A stretch of DNA of 64,000 nt from NCBI GenBank assembly GCA_046329575.1, contig JAXLUJ010000016.1:1-64000 (forward strand). Reading direction: 5' to 3'. Under the pieces are notes generated by a model, which ran no database searches, was not told the DNA's origin, and worked only from the letters and a program-made list of their open reading frames with translations. A program made the position numbers and the translations under genes. This DNA comes from UBA1941 sp046329575 (GTDB lineage Bacteria > Bacteroidota > Bacteroidia > Chitinophagales > LD1). This document shows, piece after piece, positions 8,604 to 17,504 of this stretch (positions within the stretch are counted from its first letter, which is position 1; every line of letters starts with the position of its first letter).

Positions 8604-8650
8604 GGGGGGTGAAAATAGGAAAAGCGGGGAGAGGTGGGGGCGCGAGGCGC

Positions 8651-8737
8651 GAGCTGTGAGCTGTGAGCTGTGAGCTGTGAGCTGTGAGCTGTGAGCTGTG
8701 AGCTGTGAGCTGTGAGCTGTGAGCTGTGAGCTGTGAA
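8651..8737. repeat. perfect heptamer array, about 12 x GAGCTGT
   Basis: Twelve uninterrupted, identical copies of GAGCTGT start at 8651. Most other arrays of this word in the window are mixed (GAGCTAT, GAGCTGC), so this one looks young or recently homogenised. It lies 40 bp from the 3' end of the four-helix-bundle gene, and the same word returns inverted on the other side of that gene at 9258-9291. Confidence 0.95.
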
Positions 8738-8777
8738 GGATATAGCCGTGCAAGATCGTAATTGCAGTTACAAAAAA

Positions 8778-9140
8778 TTATTTGCCTGAAGTTGATCGCA
8801 ATTTTTTCTGATAGGAAATCAGCATTTTTTGGACTTCGTCTAATAATTGAAGTCCTGTTTCGGCAAGCGGCATTTGATCTTGATACAGTTCCTTAATTAG
8901 TAATAGTTCTGTTTCTAATTCAAATGCCGAACCCAATGCATATGAAAGAAATAAGTTCTGTGAAGCACCGGTCCGTCCGGCCGATTCAGCAATGTTTGCC
9001 GGTATTGATGTTGAAGCTTTCATGATTTGCAGACCTAGAGCAAACTTTTCTTCCGGCGGCAACTTGGCAGCTATCTGATAAGTGAGTTTTGCCAAAGTCA
9101 TACTCTTCTGCCAAACCATCAGCGATTTAAAATTTTTCAT
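8778..9140 (-). CDS. four helix bundle protein (23S rRNA intervening-sequence type)
   Basis: A 120-residue S23-like protein: MKNFKSLMVWQKSMTLAKL at the N-terminus, the central KASTSIPANIAESAGR motif, and FLSYALGSAFELETELLLI. It is a diverged paralogue of the 4005-4364 product. The KFALGLQIMKASTSIPANIAE region is diagnostic. It lies between the M16 peptidase and atpA and is not expected to share their functions. Confidence 0.9.
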   Translation of the reverse strand: MKNFKSLMVWQKSMTLAKLTYQIAAKLPPEEKFALGLQIMKASTSIPANIAESAGRTGASQNLFLSYALGSAFELETELLLIKELYQDQMPLAETGLQLLDEVQKMLISYQKKLRSTSGK

Positions 9141-9301
9141 AGAGTTAAAGTGAGCGGTAAATATCTAATTAGTATTTTTAAAGTGCTTATTATTAACACT
9201 TAATGTGATGTATGAGGAAATATTCCGTAAATCTTATTAACACAGAAGTTGTTCTTTGCTCGCAGCTCACAGCTCTCGGCTTGCGGCTGTGCTTGTTCCC
9301 C

Positions 9302-9332
9302 TTGATTCTTTCCCCAATCTTTCTACTTTTGC
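9302..9332 (+). promoter_or_regulatory. Bacteroidota-type promoter of atpA
   Basis: TTG at 9302-9304, 19 bp, then TACTTTTGC at 9324-9332, which fits the -33 / TAnnTTTG -7 pattern of Bacteroidota promoters. It lies 55 bp upstream of the atpA start and directly beside the repeat tract at 9258-9291. Confidence 0.65.
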
Positions 9333-9386
9333 ACCGCCTTAAAAGAGGCCCCTTCCTCTATTATACAAACAAAAAACAAAAGCAAC

Positions 9387-10967
9387 ATGGCTGACGTAAA
9401 ACCGGATGAGATTTCGGCGATCTTAAGAGAACAACTTTCAAACTTCAAATCGGCTGCCGAACTGGAAGAGGTGGGAACCGTACTTCAGGTAGGTGATGGT
9501 ATTGCCCGCGTTTACGGTCTTACCAACGCCCGCGCCGGTGAACTGGTAGAATTTACTGCCTCAGGAATCAAAGCTATCGTTTTGAACCTGGAGGAAGATA
9601 ATGTGGGTGTGGTATTGATGGGTTCTTCTGATAAAGTTCGCGAAGGCGATACGGTGAAACGCAGCGGTGCCATTGCTTCTATTAAAGTTGGCGAAGGCAT
9701 GCTGGGCCGTGTGGTGAACACTTTGGGTGAAGCCATTGATGGCAAAGGGCCTATCAGCGGCGAATTGGTGGATATGCCATTGGAGCGCAAAGCGCCGGGT
9801 GTAATTTACCGTCAGCCGGTGAATGAACCGCTGCAAACCGGCATCAAGGCTATTGATGCTATGATTCCAATTGGCCGTGGCCAGCGCGAATTGATCATTG
9901 GCGACCGTCAGGTAGGTAAAAGCGCCATCGCTATTGATACGATTATCAATCAGAAAGAATTTTACGAAAAGGGCGAACCGGTTTTCTGCGTATATGTAGC
10001 CTGCGGTCAAAAGGCTTCTACAGTAGCCCGCGTAGTAAAAACTTTGGAAGAAAATGGTGCAATGCCTTATACCGTAGTAGTTTGTGCATCGGCTTCCGAT
10101 CCGGCACCTCTACAATTCTACGCTCCATTCGCCGGATGCGCCATTGGCGAATACTTCCGCGATACGGGCCGTCCGGCATTGATCGTTTATGATGATCTTT
10201 CGAAACAAGCGGTAGCTTACCGCGAAGTATCGCTGCTGCTGAAGCGCCCTCCGGGACGTGAGGCTTACCCTGGCGACGTATTCTACCTGCACAGCCGTTT
10301 GCTGGAAAGAGCAGCTAAGGTGAATGCCAACGATAGCATTGCCCGCGAAATGAACGACTTGCCGGAGTCGCTGAAAAATAAAGTGAAAGGTGGCGGTTCT
10401 TTAACGGCTTTGCCAATTATTGAAACTCAGGCGGGTGACGTATCCGCTTACATTCCAACGAATGTAATTTCGATTACCGACGGTCAGATCTTCCTGGAGT
10501 CGAACTTGTTCAACTCGGGTGTGCGCCCGGCCATCAACGTAGGTATTTCTGTAAGCCGCGTAGGTGGTAATGCACAAATCAAATCGATGAAGAAAGTGGC
10601 GGGTACGTTGAAGCTCGATCAGGCGCAATACCGCGAGCTGGAAGCGTTCTCGAAATTCGGTTCTGACCTGGATGCTGCTACTAAAGCGGTTCTTGATAAA
10701 GGTGCCCGCAACGTGGAAATCCTGAAGCAAGCGCAGTTCTCGCCATTTACTGTAGAAAAGCAAATTGCAATTCTGTACATCGGTACTAAAAATCTGGCGA
10801 AGAACGTTCCGGTAGCTTCGATGCGCGAATTCGAAAAAGAATTCCTGTCGCAACTCGAAAACCGTATGCCGGATGTACTGAAAGGACTGAACAAACCAAT
10901 GAGCGAAGAAACCGAGAAGAAACTGGCAGACCTGGCCGCTGAGGTTTCATTGCATTTTAAAGCATAA
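9387..10967 (+). CDS. atpA: ATP synthase F1 subunit alpha
   Basis: The 526-residue alpha subunit forms the hexameric F1 head with beta subunits. It has the nucleotide-binding P-loop GDRQVGKS (around residues 172-179), the GIKAIDAMIPIGRGQREL stretch before it, and the family's C-terminal region. It is followed 27 bp later by atpG. The genes that usually precede it (atpB, E, F, H) are not upstream here; the preceding genes are unrelated and on the other strand, and a promoter lies directly in front. Confidence 0.98.
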   Translation: MADVKPDEISAILREQLSNFKSAAELEEVGTVLQVGDGIARVYGLTNARAGELVEFTASGIKAIVLNLEEDNVGVVLMGSSDKVREGDTVKRSGAIASIKVGEGMLGRVVNTLGEAIDGKGPISGELVDMPLERKAPGVIYRQPVNEPLQTGIKAIDAMIPIGRGQRELIIGDRQVGKSAIAIDTIINQKEFYEKGEPVFCVYVACGQKASTVARVVKTLEENGAMPYTVVVCASASDPAPLQFYAPFAGCAIGEYFRDTGRPALIVYDDLSKQAVAYREVSLLLKRPPGREAYPGDVFYLHSRLLERAAKVNANDSIAREMNDLPESLKNKVKGGGSLTALPIIETQAGDVSAYIPTNVISITDGQIFLESNLFNSGVRPAINVGISVSRVGGNAQIKSMKKVAGTLKLDQAQYRELEAFSKFGSDLDAATKAVLDKGARNVEILKQAQFSPFTVEKQIAILYIGTKNLAKNVPVASMREFEKEFLSQLENRMPDVLKGLNKPMSEETEKKLADLAAEVSLHFKA

Positions 10968-10994
10968 GAGAAGGGAACTTTTCAAACTATATAG

Positions 10995-11888
10995 ATGGCA
11001 AATCTTAAAGAAGTTCGTAACCGGATCGGCTCGGTAAACACCACGATGCAGATCACTAAGGCCATGAAGCTGGTAGCCGCTTCAAAGCTGAAACGCGCGC
11101 AGGACCGCATCCTGCAAATGCGTCCGTATTCCGAGCGGTTGAATTACATTCTCGGAAATATTATGGATGCGTTGCAAGGTGAGGATATTGCCTTGGCCGT
11201 TAACCGCAAACGCCCAGTAAAAAATGTATTGATCGTACTGATTACTTCCGATAAAGGATTGTGCGGTGGTTTCAATTCTAATTTGATGAAAACCACCAAC
11301 CGTTTGCTTACTGAAACCTACGCTGCTCAGCGCGCCGCAGGAAATGTAACGCTAATGACCATTGGAAAGAAAGGTTATGATACGTTCAGAAGAATGAAAA
11401 ACCTGAACGTGAATAGCGACTATGTGAGCCTGATGAACGGATTGACTTTTGAAAAGTCGCAGGAAGTTTCCACAAAAATTACGGCAGAATTTTTGGCAGA
11501 AAAGTACGATGTGGTAGAATTGGTGTACGCTAAGTTTGTGAACGCTGCCACGCAGCAGTTCATGACGGAACGTTTCCTTCCGGTAGAAAGTCAGGAAGGA
11601 GGCGCCAAGACCAAGATCCGCAACGAATATATTTTCCAGCCCGATAAGCAGGTGTTATTGCAGGAACTGGCTCCAAAAATTCTGAATACTCAGTTTTTCA
11701 AAGCCATGTTAGATACCAATGCTTCTGAGCATGGTGCGCGCATGGTGGCAATGGATTCGGCTACAAATAATGCGAACGAATTGATTCGCAGTTTGAAGAT
11801 CATTTACAACCGCGAACGTCAGGCCGCTATCACTAAGGAGTTGGGCGAGATTGTAGGCGGTGCGGCAGCTTTGGCCGAGAACGGATAA
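10995..11888 (+). CDS. atpG: ATP synthase F1 subunit gamma
   Basis: The 297-residue central stalk subunit. Conserved start MANLKEVRNRIGSV followed by TMQITKAMKLVAASKLKRAQ, a GLCGGFN motif near residue 90, and the C-terminal helix ATNNANELIRSLKIIYNRERQAAITKEL cut here as two halves around NELIRSLK. It forms a two-gene unit with atpA, closed by a strong terminator. Subunits beta and epsilon are not in the window. Confidence 0.97.
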   Translation: MANLKEVRNRIGSVNTTMQITKAMKLVAASKLKRAQDRILQMRPYSERLNYILGNIMDALQGEDIALAVNRKRPVKNVLIVLITSDKGLCGGFNSNLMKTTNRLLTETYAAQRAAGNVTLMTIGKKGYDTFRRMKNLNVNSDYVSLMNGLTFEKSQEVSTKITAEFLAEKYDVVELVYAKFVNAATQQFMTERFLPVESQEGGAKTKIRNEYIFQPDKQVLLQELAPKILNTQFFKAMLDTNASEHGARMVAMDSATNNANELIRSLKIIYNRERQAAITKELGEIVGGAAALAENG

Positions 11889-11911
11889 GATTTCACTTCA
11901 TCATGAAATAG

Positions 11912-11944
11912 AAAACGCAAACTGAAAAGTTTGCGTTTTTTTTT
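11912..11944 (+). terminator. rho-independent terminator after atpG
   Basis: Stem AAACGCAAACT/AGTTTGCGTTT with a GAAA loop, followed by a run of T to 11944. It begins about 25 bp after the atpG stop and ends the atpAG unit. Confidence 0.92.
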
Positions 11945-11974
11945 GATGGCAAGATGGCGTTTGCTGCCGATTCG

Positions 11975-12206
11975 GCGGTATTCACTACAGCCAGGCGCTT
12001 GCGCCAGCGGGCGACAGGGCGCGAGCCTTGGCGAGCGGTGCGAAGGAGGAACGACTGAGCACGGAAGGCGATAGCCGTACCCCGAAAGCACGCGGTGCCG
12101 CGCTGCCGGAAACTGCAAGCGCGGCTTACAAATTCAAACAGCGCGGCAGGCGCCGGAAAAGGTGTGGTAGGTGTAGTAGGTGTGGTGGGTGTGGTAGGTG
12201 TGGTGA
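11975..12206. repeat. dispersed element family D copy 1 plus GGTGTGGTA nonamers
   Basis: 11995-12115 shares a long GC-rich tract with 23395-23505 in the opposite orientation (GGCGAGCGGTGCGA, GCGATAGCCGTACCCCGAAAGC as the D core, given here in two pieces). 12161-12206 holds five copies of the nonamer GGTGTGGTA/G. No gene was found in the 330-bp gap apart from these and the atpG terminator. Confidence 0.7.
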
Positions 12207-12218
12207 GTCCTTCAAACA

Positions 12219-12755
12219 TTAGAACGTCACCCATCCATAACCGCCAACGGGATGTGCATCAACCGTGGTGGGAACATTGATATTGGAAACATTGGGGCGA
12301 TAATCGCGACCATTCGATGAAATGGTGAATGCAAAAGATTCATTAGCGGCATCGGGTGTTACAAAACTGCCCGACAGCAGCAAGCTTTTATATGGATTAG
12401 CCGCTGTGGTTTTGATGAGATAGGTGGTTTCTAATGTACGATGAATCACGCTATCGTTTGGCGCTCCTGCCATATCCTGATTCATCAGAAAATTTTGTAA
12501 ACTGAGTGATAAATTCTGTGTGCCTCCGGAATCGGCAATGATGGCGCTGATGGTATAACGGGTAGATGGTTTTAAGTTGAAAGTTCCAATGGAATAATCG
12601 TCGGTATGGTTAAAGGTTTTGGTAATCCCACCGCCGGAAATAGTCATACTAAGCACCGGCGGAATAGTATCTACGGTTACCGGACTTTCTTTTTTGCAAC
12701 TGCTCAAAGCAAATGCCATCAACAAGATCACTGAAATAGAAGGAAATACTTTCAT
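12219..12755 (-). CDS. putative lipoprotein of unknown function
   Basis: 178 residues with a signal peptide and lipobox (AFALSSC, then KKESP). The body is beta-rich and threonine/serine-rich, with one stretch reading STRYTISAIIADSGG. It resembles small Bacteroidota cell-surface lipoproteins. The next gene on the same strand, 12868-13341, is also a lipoprotein; the two are separated by 112 bp. Confidence 0.75.
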   Translation of the reverse strand: MKVFPSISVILLMAFALSSCKKESPVTVDTIPPVLSMTISGGGITKTFNHTDDYSIGTFNLKPSTRYTISAIIADSGGTQNLSLSLQNFLMNQDMAGAPNDSVIHRTLETTYLIKTTAANPYKSLLLSGSFVTPDAANESFAFTISSNGRDYRPNVSNINVPTTVDAHPVGGYGWVTF

Positions 12756-12867
12756 AATAAATTGAATTTGTAGTTTTAGAAATATGATTTAGAGGCATTG
12801 CAACAGGAAACGGATAAAGTAAAAGCGCTGTTTTTTTTGGATATATGTTTTTGTAGTTATATGAAAA

Positions 12868-13341
12868 TTATTGATAGCGTAGTTTTCCGTCGGTGATCAC
12901 TACCGAATCGGTGTGGAAGGAATTGTAGAGCACTCCGGAGAAATCGGCCTCGATGTTTTCGTAATTTGCCAGAGCATTGTCGTTGATGCGGTTAAAGAAG
13001 CGCACACTGCCATGCGAATTGGAAGCAGATGAGGAAGCGGTAAACGGCATCAGCGATCCGTTTTTTAGGAAGAGGCCGTTGATATTTCCGCGTGGAATGG
13101 CAAAAGTGCCAAAACCCGAAATCGAATCGCGCGTGAGGCTGATGGATTCATCGGCAGTTTGTCCGGTAATAGTAATGCCACCGGAAGCGGTGTTGTAATA
13201 GCCCGCTATATTTTTTGTGGCAGTCCAGTTTACGCCATTTACTTTCATTTCAAGTGTGCGCACTTTTTGAGTGGTTTCCTTTTTACAGGAGGCGGTTAGC
13301 AGTATAGTTAGGATGACGAGCCCTTGTTGCAGTGTTTTCAT
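12868..13341 (-). CDS. putative lipoprotein (DUF6252-like)
   Basis: 157 residues with a lipobox (LLTASC, KKETT). It continues with EMKVNGVNWTATKNIAGYY, a pattern seen in Bacteroidota proteins annotated as DUF6252: a short domain starting with MxxxVNGxxW. The family assignment is by motif memory and tentative. Function unknown; outer-surface or periplasmic location is inferred. Confidence 0.72.
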   Translation of the reverse strand: MKTLQQGLVILTILLTASCKKETTQKVRTLEMKVNGVNWTATKNIAGYYNTASGGITITGQTADESISLTRDSISGFGTFAIPRGNINGLFLKNGSLMPFTASSSASNSHGSVRFFNRINDNALANYENIEADFSGVLYNSFHTDSVVITDGKLRYQ

Positions 13342-13469
13342 TTGCGATTTATTTATGACGCAAACGTAGCCGCAGCAGCAGCTTCCGGCGATTCAAATTG
13401 ATGACGGGAACTAAAAAAATAAGAACCTAAAATTTAATAAAGAACAGTAAATGAGTATCTTACAATATA

Positions 13470-14969
13470 ATGGGCTTAACTGAAAATATACTTGCCGGTT
13501 TATCGACGGCGGAATTAAAAGCGCTGGAGAAGACGTGCCTGCCGGGAACGGATTCACAACCCGGATTTTTGTTTGCATTGCTTTTGAAATATGGCGATGA
13601 AGAAGATAAGGTAACCAATCGTTTCAAAAAGGAGTGGCCGAGAGGAAACCTGAGTGTGGTGCGGACGCAGCTCAATCAATTAATTTTAGGCGGGTTGTAC
13701 CGGCTTTATGCAAAAGATGAGCCCGCTGCTGAAGTGAATGAGCTTATTTATCAAACTCAATTTTTTGCTAAAAAATCGGCTTATGATATTGCCGTGAAAT
13801 TATTGGATAGGGCGCAGGATATAGCCGAGGAGAACGAACTGTTTCCACAGTTATCGGAATTATTGGATTTGCGGTTGTTATTCTATCAAACACGCATTCT
13901 TTCTGACGAATCGGGGAAGCGCGAAACGGTAAAACAAATCAAGGAGGTGATGTTAAAGCAACAAAACCGCATGGAATATCAGTTGCTTGTTTTTGAACAA
14001 ATGGAGTGGTTGCATCAGAGTTTTATGTTGCGAACCCCCGAAGGACTGGCAAAATTTGAAGCGATTCTGAAAAGCCCTTTGATGGAGGCGGAAAGTAATG
14101 CGTTGAGCATAAAAGCGAGGATTGATTATTTTATTCTGCGCGGTCAGTATTTTTCTATTTCGAATCAGTTTGAAAGGGCATCGGAAAGTTTACAGATGCT
14201 GGTAGATTTGCTTGACGAAAATCCGGCTATCAAAAAGCAGAGAAACCTCACCTATTTTTCCACCTATTCGCAACTGGCGACGTATGGTTACATTCTAAAA
14301 GATGCGGCCAGAATGGAACATGCGATAGGTGCTATTGAGCAATCGCCGAAATACAGCGAAATTGATCGCATTGGAGCGGCAACCCTTCTCATCAATACCA
14401 AACTAGCCTATTACGATTTACTGAAGGATAAAAAGGGGCTGTATGAAACCGTTTTGGAGGCGCGTGACTTACTTCGTATTCACGCTTCAAAATTAAAACC
14501 GGATGTTCGTGCCACATTACTCCTCACGGTAATCAGCACTTTTGTTGAATTGGGTGAATATGATGAGGTGTTGGTGCTGATGCGCGAGTTTGCACCTTTC
14601 ATCTATAGCAATGAGCGCGTAGATATCAAAGTGTATCTGTTCTTCTATGAATTGATCGCCCAATTGGAAATCGGAAATGAGCTGATAGTAAACGATACCC
14701 TGCAAAACTTTAATCGTTTTATGCTGCGCAATGAATTCAAAAGTGCATTTGAAAGGGTAATGGTTCAATTTCTAAAAATTGTTTCCTCAGCAAAACCCGA
14801 TATGAAAGGCGATTTGAAACAGCTACTGGAACAATTACGCGAGCTTCCTGAGAAGTCGTTGCTTGATCAAAACCGGGTGATGTTTGATATTTTGGAAAAT
14901 TTGATTCAGAGTAGGATTGCCGGGAAAAAATTCCATGAGTTTTTGCGGGAAGCGGGAAAAAGAGGATAG
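13470..14969 (+). CDS. large alpha-helical protein of unknown function
   Basis: 499 residues without a signal peptide. It is predicted to be nearly all helical, with repeated helix pairs that look like a TPR-type solenoid (for example YFSTYSQLATYGYILKDA, then IDRIGAATLLINTKLAYYDLL). It has no enzyme motif that I recognise. Such long helical proteins are frequent in Bacteroidota genomes and often annotated as hypothetical. It ends just before the large hairpin array. Confidence 0.75.
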   Translation: MGLTENILAGLSTAELKALEKTCLPGTDSQPGFLFALLLKYGDEEDKVTNRFKKEWPRGNLSVVRTQLNQLILGGLYRLYAKDEPAAEVNELIYQTQFFAKKSAYDIAVKLLDRAQDIAEENELFPQLSELLDLRLLFYQTRILSDESGKRETVKQIKEVMLKQQNRMEYQLLVFEQMEWLHQSFMLRTPEGLAKFEAILKSPLMEAESNALSIKARIDYFILRGQYFSISNQFERASESLQMLVDLLDENPAIKKQRNLTYFSTYSQLATYGYILKDAARMEHAIGAIEQSPKYSEIDRIGAATLLINTKLAYYDLLKDKKGLYETVLEARDLLRIHASKLKPDVRATLLLTVISTFVELGEYDEVLVLMREFAPFIYSNERVDIKVYLFFYELIAQLEIGNELIVNDTLQNFNRFMLRNEFKSAFERVMVQFLKIVSSAKPDMKGDLKQLLEQLRELPEKSLLDQNRVMFDILENLIQSRIAGKKFHEFLREAGKRG

Positions 14970-15049
14970 AGTGCTATTGCAGTGAGTCGTTTGTGTTGGT
15001 GATTTGTGATTGGGCGAAACTCTGAGCCACCCTATGAACCTTGAACCCT

Positions 15050-16020
15050 GCTGAACCTCGAAAGGGATTGGTTTTTGAACCTCGAAAGTAAAACCTTCGA
15101 GGTTGGGGTGAACCTCCAAATGGCGACTTCGTAAGTGGAACATCGTAAGTCCGAAATCCTAAAATTGGCCTGCTGGTTGAACCTCGAAGGTAGAACCTTC
15201 GAGGTTGGGGTGGGGTTGGAGTGAGATGGTTTGTTGAACCTCGAAAGTAAAACCTTCGAGGTTGGGAGTGAACCTCCAAATTGCAACTTCGTAAGTGGTA
15301 CATCGTAAGTCCGAAAACCTAATATTTGGCCTGCTGGTTGAACCTCGAAGGTAGCACCTTCGAGGTTGGGGTGGGGTTGGAGTGAGGTGGTTTTTGAACC
15401 TCGAAAGTAGCACCTTCGAGGTTGGAGTGAACCTCCAAATGGCGACTTCGTAAGTGGTACATCGTAAGTCCGAAATCCTAAAATTGGCCTGCTGGTTGAA
15501 CCTCGAAGGTAGCACCTTCGAGGTTGGAGCGAGGTTGGATTGGAGTGCTGGTTAAACCTCGAAAGTAGCACCTTCGAGGTTGGAGTGAACCTCCAAATGG
15601 CGACTTCGTAAGTGGTACATCGTAAGTCCGAAATCCTAAAATTGGCCTGCTGGTTGAACCTCGAAGGTAGCACCTTCGAGGTTGGAGTGAACCTCCAAAT
15701 GGCGACTTCGTAAGTGGAACATCGTAAGTCCGAAATCCTAAAATTGGCCTGCTGGTTGAACCTCGAAGGTAGCACCTTCGAGGTTGGGGTGGGGTTGGAG
15801 TTAGGTGGTTTGTTGAACCTCGAAAGTAGCACCTTCGAGGTTGAGGGGAGGTTGAAATCTCGAGGTCGTTGAACCTCGAAAGTAGCACCTTCGAGGTTGG
15901 AGCGAGGTTGGATTGGAGTGCTGGTTAAACCTCGAAAGTAAAACCTTCGAGGTTGGAGCGGGCTTGAAATCTCGAGGTCGTTGAACCTCCAAAGTAGAAC
16001 CTTCGAGGTTGATGTGAACC
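15050..16020. repeat. array of 13 hairpin repeats with two spacer types
   Basis: A 27-bp inverted repeat, AACCTCGAARGT + AGC or AAA + ACCTTCGAGGTT, occurs 13 times (starts near 15076, 15179, 15237, 15340, 15395, 15498, 15554, 15656, 15758, 15816, 15869, 15927, 15982). The period is either about 103 or about 53-58 bp. Long spacers share one sequence (GGCGACTTCGTAAGTGG ... ATCGTAAGTCCGAAAT). Short spacers share GGGGTTGGAGTGAGGTGG-like or GGTTGGATTGGAGTGC tracts. Copies before a long spacer mostly have GAAAGT, copies after it GAAGGT. Frames stay open because the units lack stops, but the products are only the repeat. No cas genes are near. Confidence 0.95.
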
Positions 16021-16050
16021 TCTCAATGAAAACAAAACTCGCAGAACGGG

Positions 16051-17433
16051 TTATTTCACCCGCTCAAATCTTGCCGTAAAATGCCTCAAAAATGGCGGCT
16101 CATACGTAATCTTTAACCCCCGGCTTTCTTTTTTGTTTTCAATAATGTCATCAAATACATCAATCACAAAGTCAATGTGGCTTTGCGTATAAACCCGCCG
16201 CGGAATGGCCAGCCGCACTAACTCACTTGGCGGCGCTACATGCCTCCCCTGCTCGTCATACTTCCCAAACATTACCGAACCTACTTCCACACACCTAATG
16301 CCGCCTTGCTCGTACAAATCGCACACCAGGGCCTGACCGGGAAACTGTGAAACCGGAATGTGATCGTAAAACTTTTTAGCATCCAAATAAATGGCATGTC
16401 CGCCGAATGGCCGCACCAAGGGTACTCCCTTGGCATGTAGATGATTGCCCAAATATTCGGTGCTCTTGATGCGATAATGCAGATAATCGGGGTCAAATAC
16501 TTCGCGCAATCCCACTGCCATGGCTTCCATATCTCTGCCACTCAGCCCTCCATAGGTTGCAAAACCTTCTGAAATGATCAATAAATTGGTGGCTTGCTGC
16601 GCTAATTGCTGATGACGAAGCACCAACAGTCCGCCCATATTCACCAATGCGTCTTTCTTGGCGCTCATCACAAACACATCACACAAGGCCAGCATTTCTT
16701 TCGCAATATCGCGGTAGGCGTGCTCGTCATAACCTTTCTCGCGATGTTTTACAAAATAGCTGTTCTCGGCAATGCGGCAACCATCCAAAATCATCAATAA
16801 ACCGAACTCATCACAAAGGGCGCGAACTTCCAGCGCATTGGCCATGCTTACCGGTTGCCCGCCTGATGAATTATTAGTGACGGTAAGAATCACCGCGCCG
16901 ATATTTTTGCTGCCATGATGCAAAATGAGTTGACGCGCAGCAGCAATATCCAGATTGCCTTTGAAGGGTGCTTCCAGATTAGTATCGTGCGCTTCAGGAT
17001 TCACACAGTCGATGGCCGTGGCCCCCGTAAACTCAATGTTGGCGCGGGTGGTATCAAAATGCGTGTTGCTGATAAATACCTTGTCCTTACCCCCAAGAAT
17101 GCCGTAAATAATGCGTTCTCCGGCGCGGCCCTGATGCGTAGGCAGCACGTATTCCATGCCGGTTAGGTCTTTCACTTCGGCGTCCAGTTTTACCCAACTG
17201 CGGGCACCGGCATAACTCTCATCGCCCAGCAGCATAGCGCTCCACTGCCTGTCGCTCATGGCGCCGGTGCCGCTATCGGTTAACAAATCGATATACACTT
17301 CTTCGCTTTTCAGCAGAAATGGGTTGTAACCCGCTTGCTGCAAGGCTTTCCGGCGATCGCTAAAGGTAGTCATGCGCAGCGGTTCCACCATTTTGATGCG
17401 GAACGGCTCGGCCAGTGTACGTTCTTTTTTCAT
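16051..17433 (-). CDS. tnaA: tryptophanase
   Basis: PLP enzyme expected to split L-tryptophan to indole, pyruvate and ammonia. From the ATG at 17433 it is 460 residues, the usual length, and begins MKKERTLAEPFRIKMVEP. The PLP lysine motif is MSAKKDALVNMGG. Two sites speak for tryptophanase over tyrosine phenol-lyase: the C-terminal LRHFTARF has His where the lyase has Phe, and CVEVGSVMFG lacks the Arg of the lyase's SMERG. The frame continues upstream to 17832 through repeat family B/E; that part is not protein. Confidence 0.85.
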   Translation of the reverse strand: MKKERTLAEPFRIKMVEPLRMTTFSDRRKALQQAGYNPFLLKSEEVYIDLLTDSGTGAMSDRQWSAMLLGDESYAGARSWVKLDAEVKDLTGMEYVLPTHQGRAGERIIYGILGGKDKVFISNTHFDTTRANIEFTGATAIDCVNPEAHDTNLEAPFKGNLDIAAARQLILHHGSKNIGAVILTVTNNSSGGQPVSMANALEVRALCDEFGLLMILDGCRIAENSYFVKHREKGYDEHAYRDIAKEMLALCDVFVMSAKKDALVNMGGLLVLRHQQLAQQATNLLIISEGFATYGGLSGRDMEAMAVGLREVFDPDYLHYRIKSTEYLGNHLHAKGVPLVRPFGGHAIYLDAKKFYDHIPVSQFPGQALVCDLYEQGGIRCVEVGSVMFGKYDEQGRHVAPPSELVRLAIPRRVYTQSHIDFVIDVFDDIIENKKESRGLKITYEPPFLRHFTARFERVK

Positions 17434-17504
17434 ACTGCGAATAAAGCCGAACGAGGATGCCGGAAGTATGACATTTGTCAATTCCCGCTTTGGGATGAAT
17501 TGGT

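Larger units (their letters stand above)
8651..9291. mobile_element. possible second IVS-like unit: S23-type gene between inverted GAGCTGT arms
   Basis: The four-helix-bundle gene at 8778-9140 is bracketed by the GAGCTGT array (8651-8737) and, in inverted orientation, by a shorter AGCTCAC/AGCTCTC tract at 9258-9291. The arrangement parallels the element at 3991-4463 but with a different heptamer and unequal arms, and the arms are further from the gene. Unit status is inferred from this parallel only. Confidence 0.35.

Noticed and set aside
4005..9140. Diversity-generating retroelement accessory (Avd) for the four-helix-bundle genes
   Set aside because: Avd proteins share the fold, but no reverse transcriptase or variable/template repeat is in the window.
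15032..15832. Long minus-strand frame (266 residues) as a repeat protein
   Set aside because: All reading frames through the array are open because the units lack stops. The product is only the translated hairpin and spacer; there is no start region, signal or codon signature.
15050..16020. CRISPR array
   Set aside because: The repeats are of CRISPR length, but the spacers are two shared types and not unique, spacing is irregular in two classes, and no cas gene is nearby.
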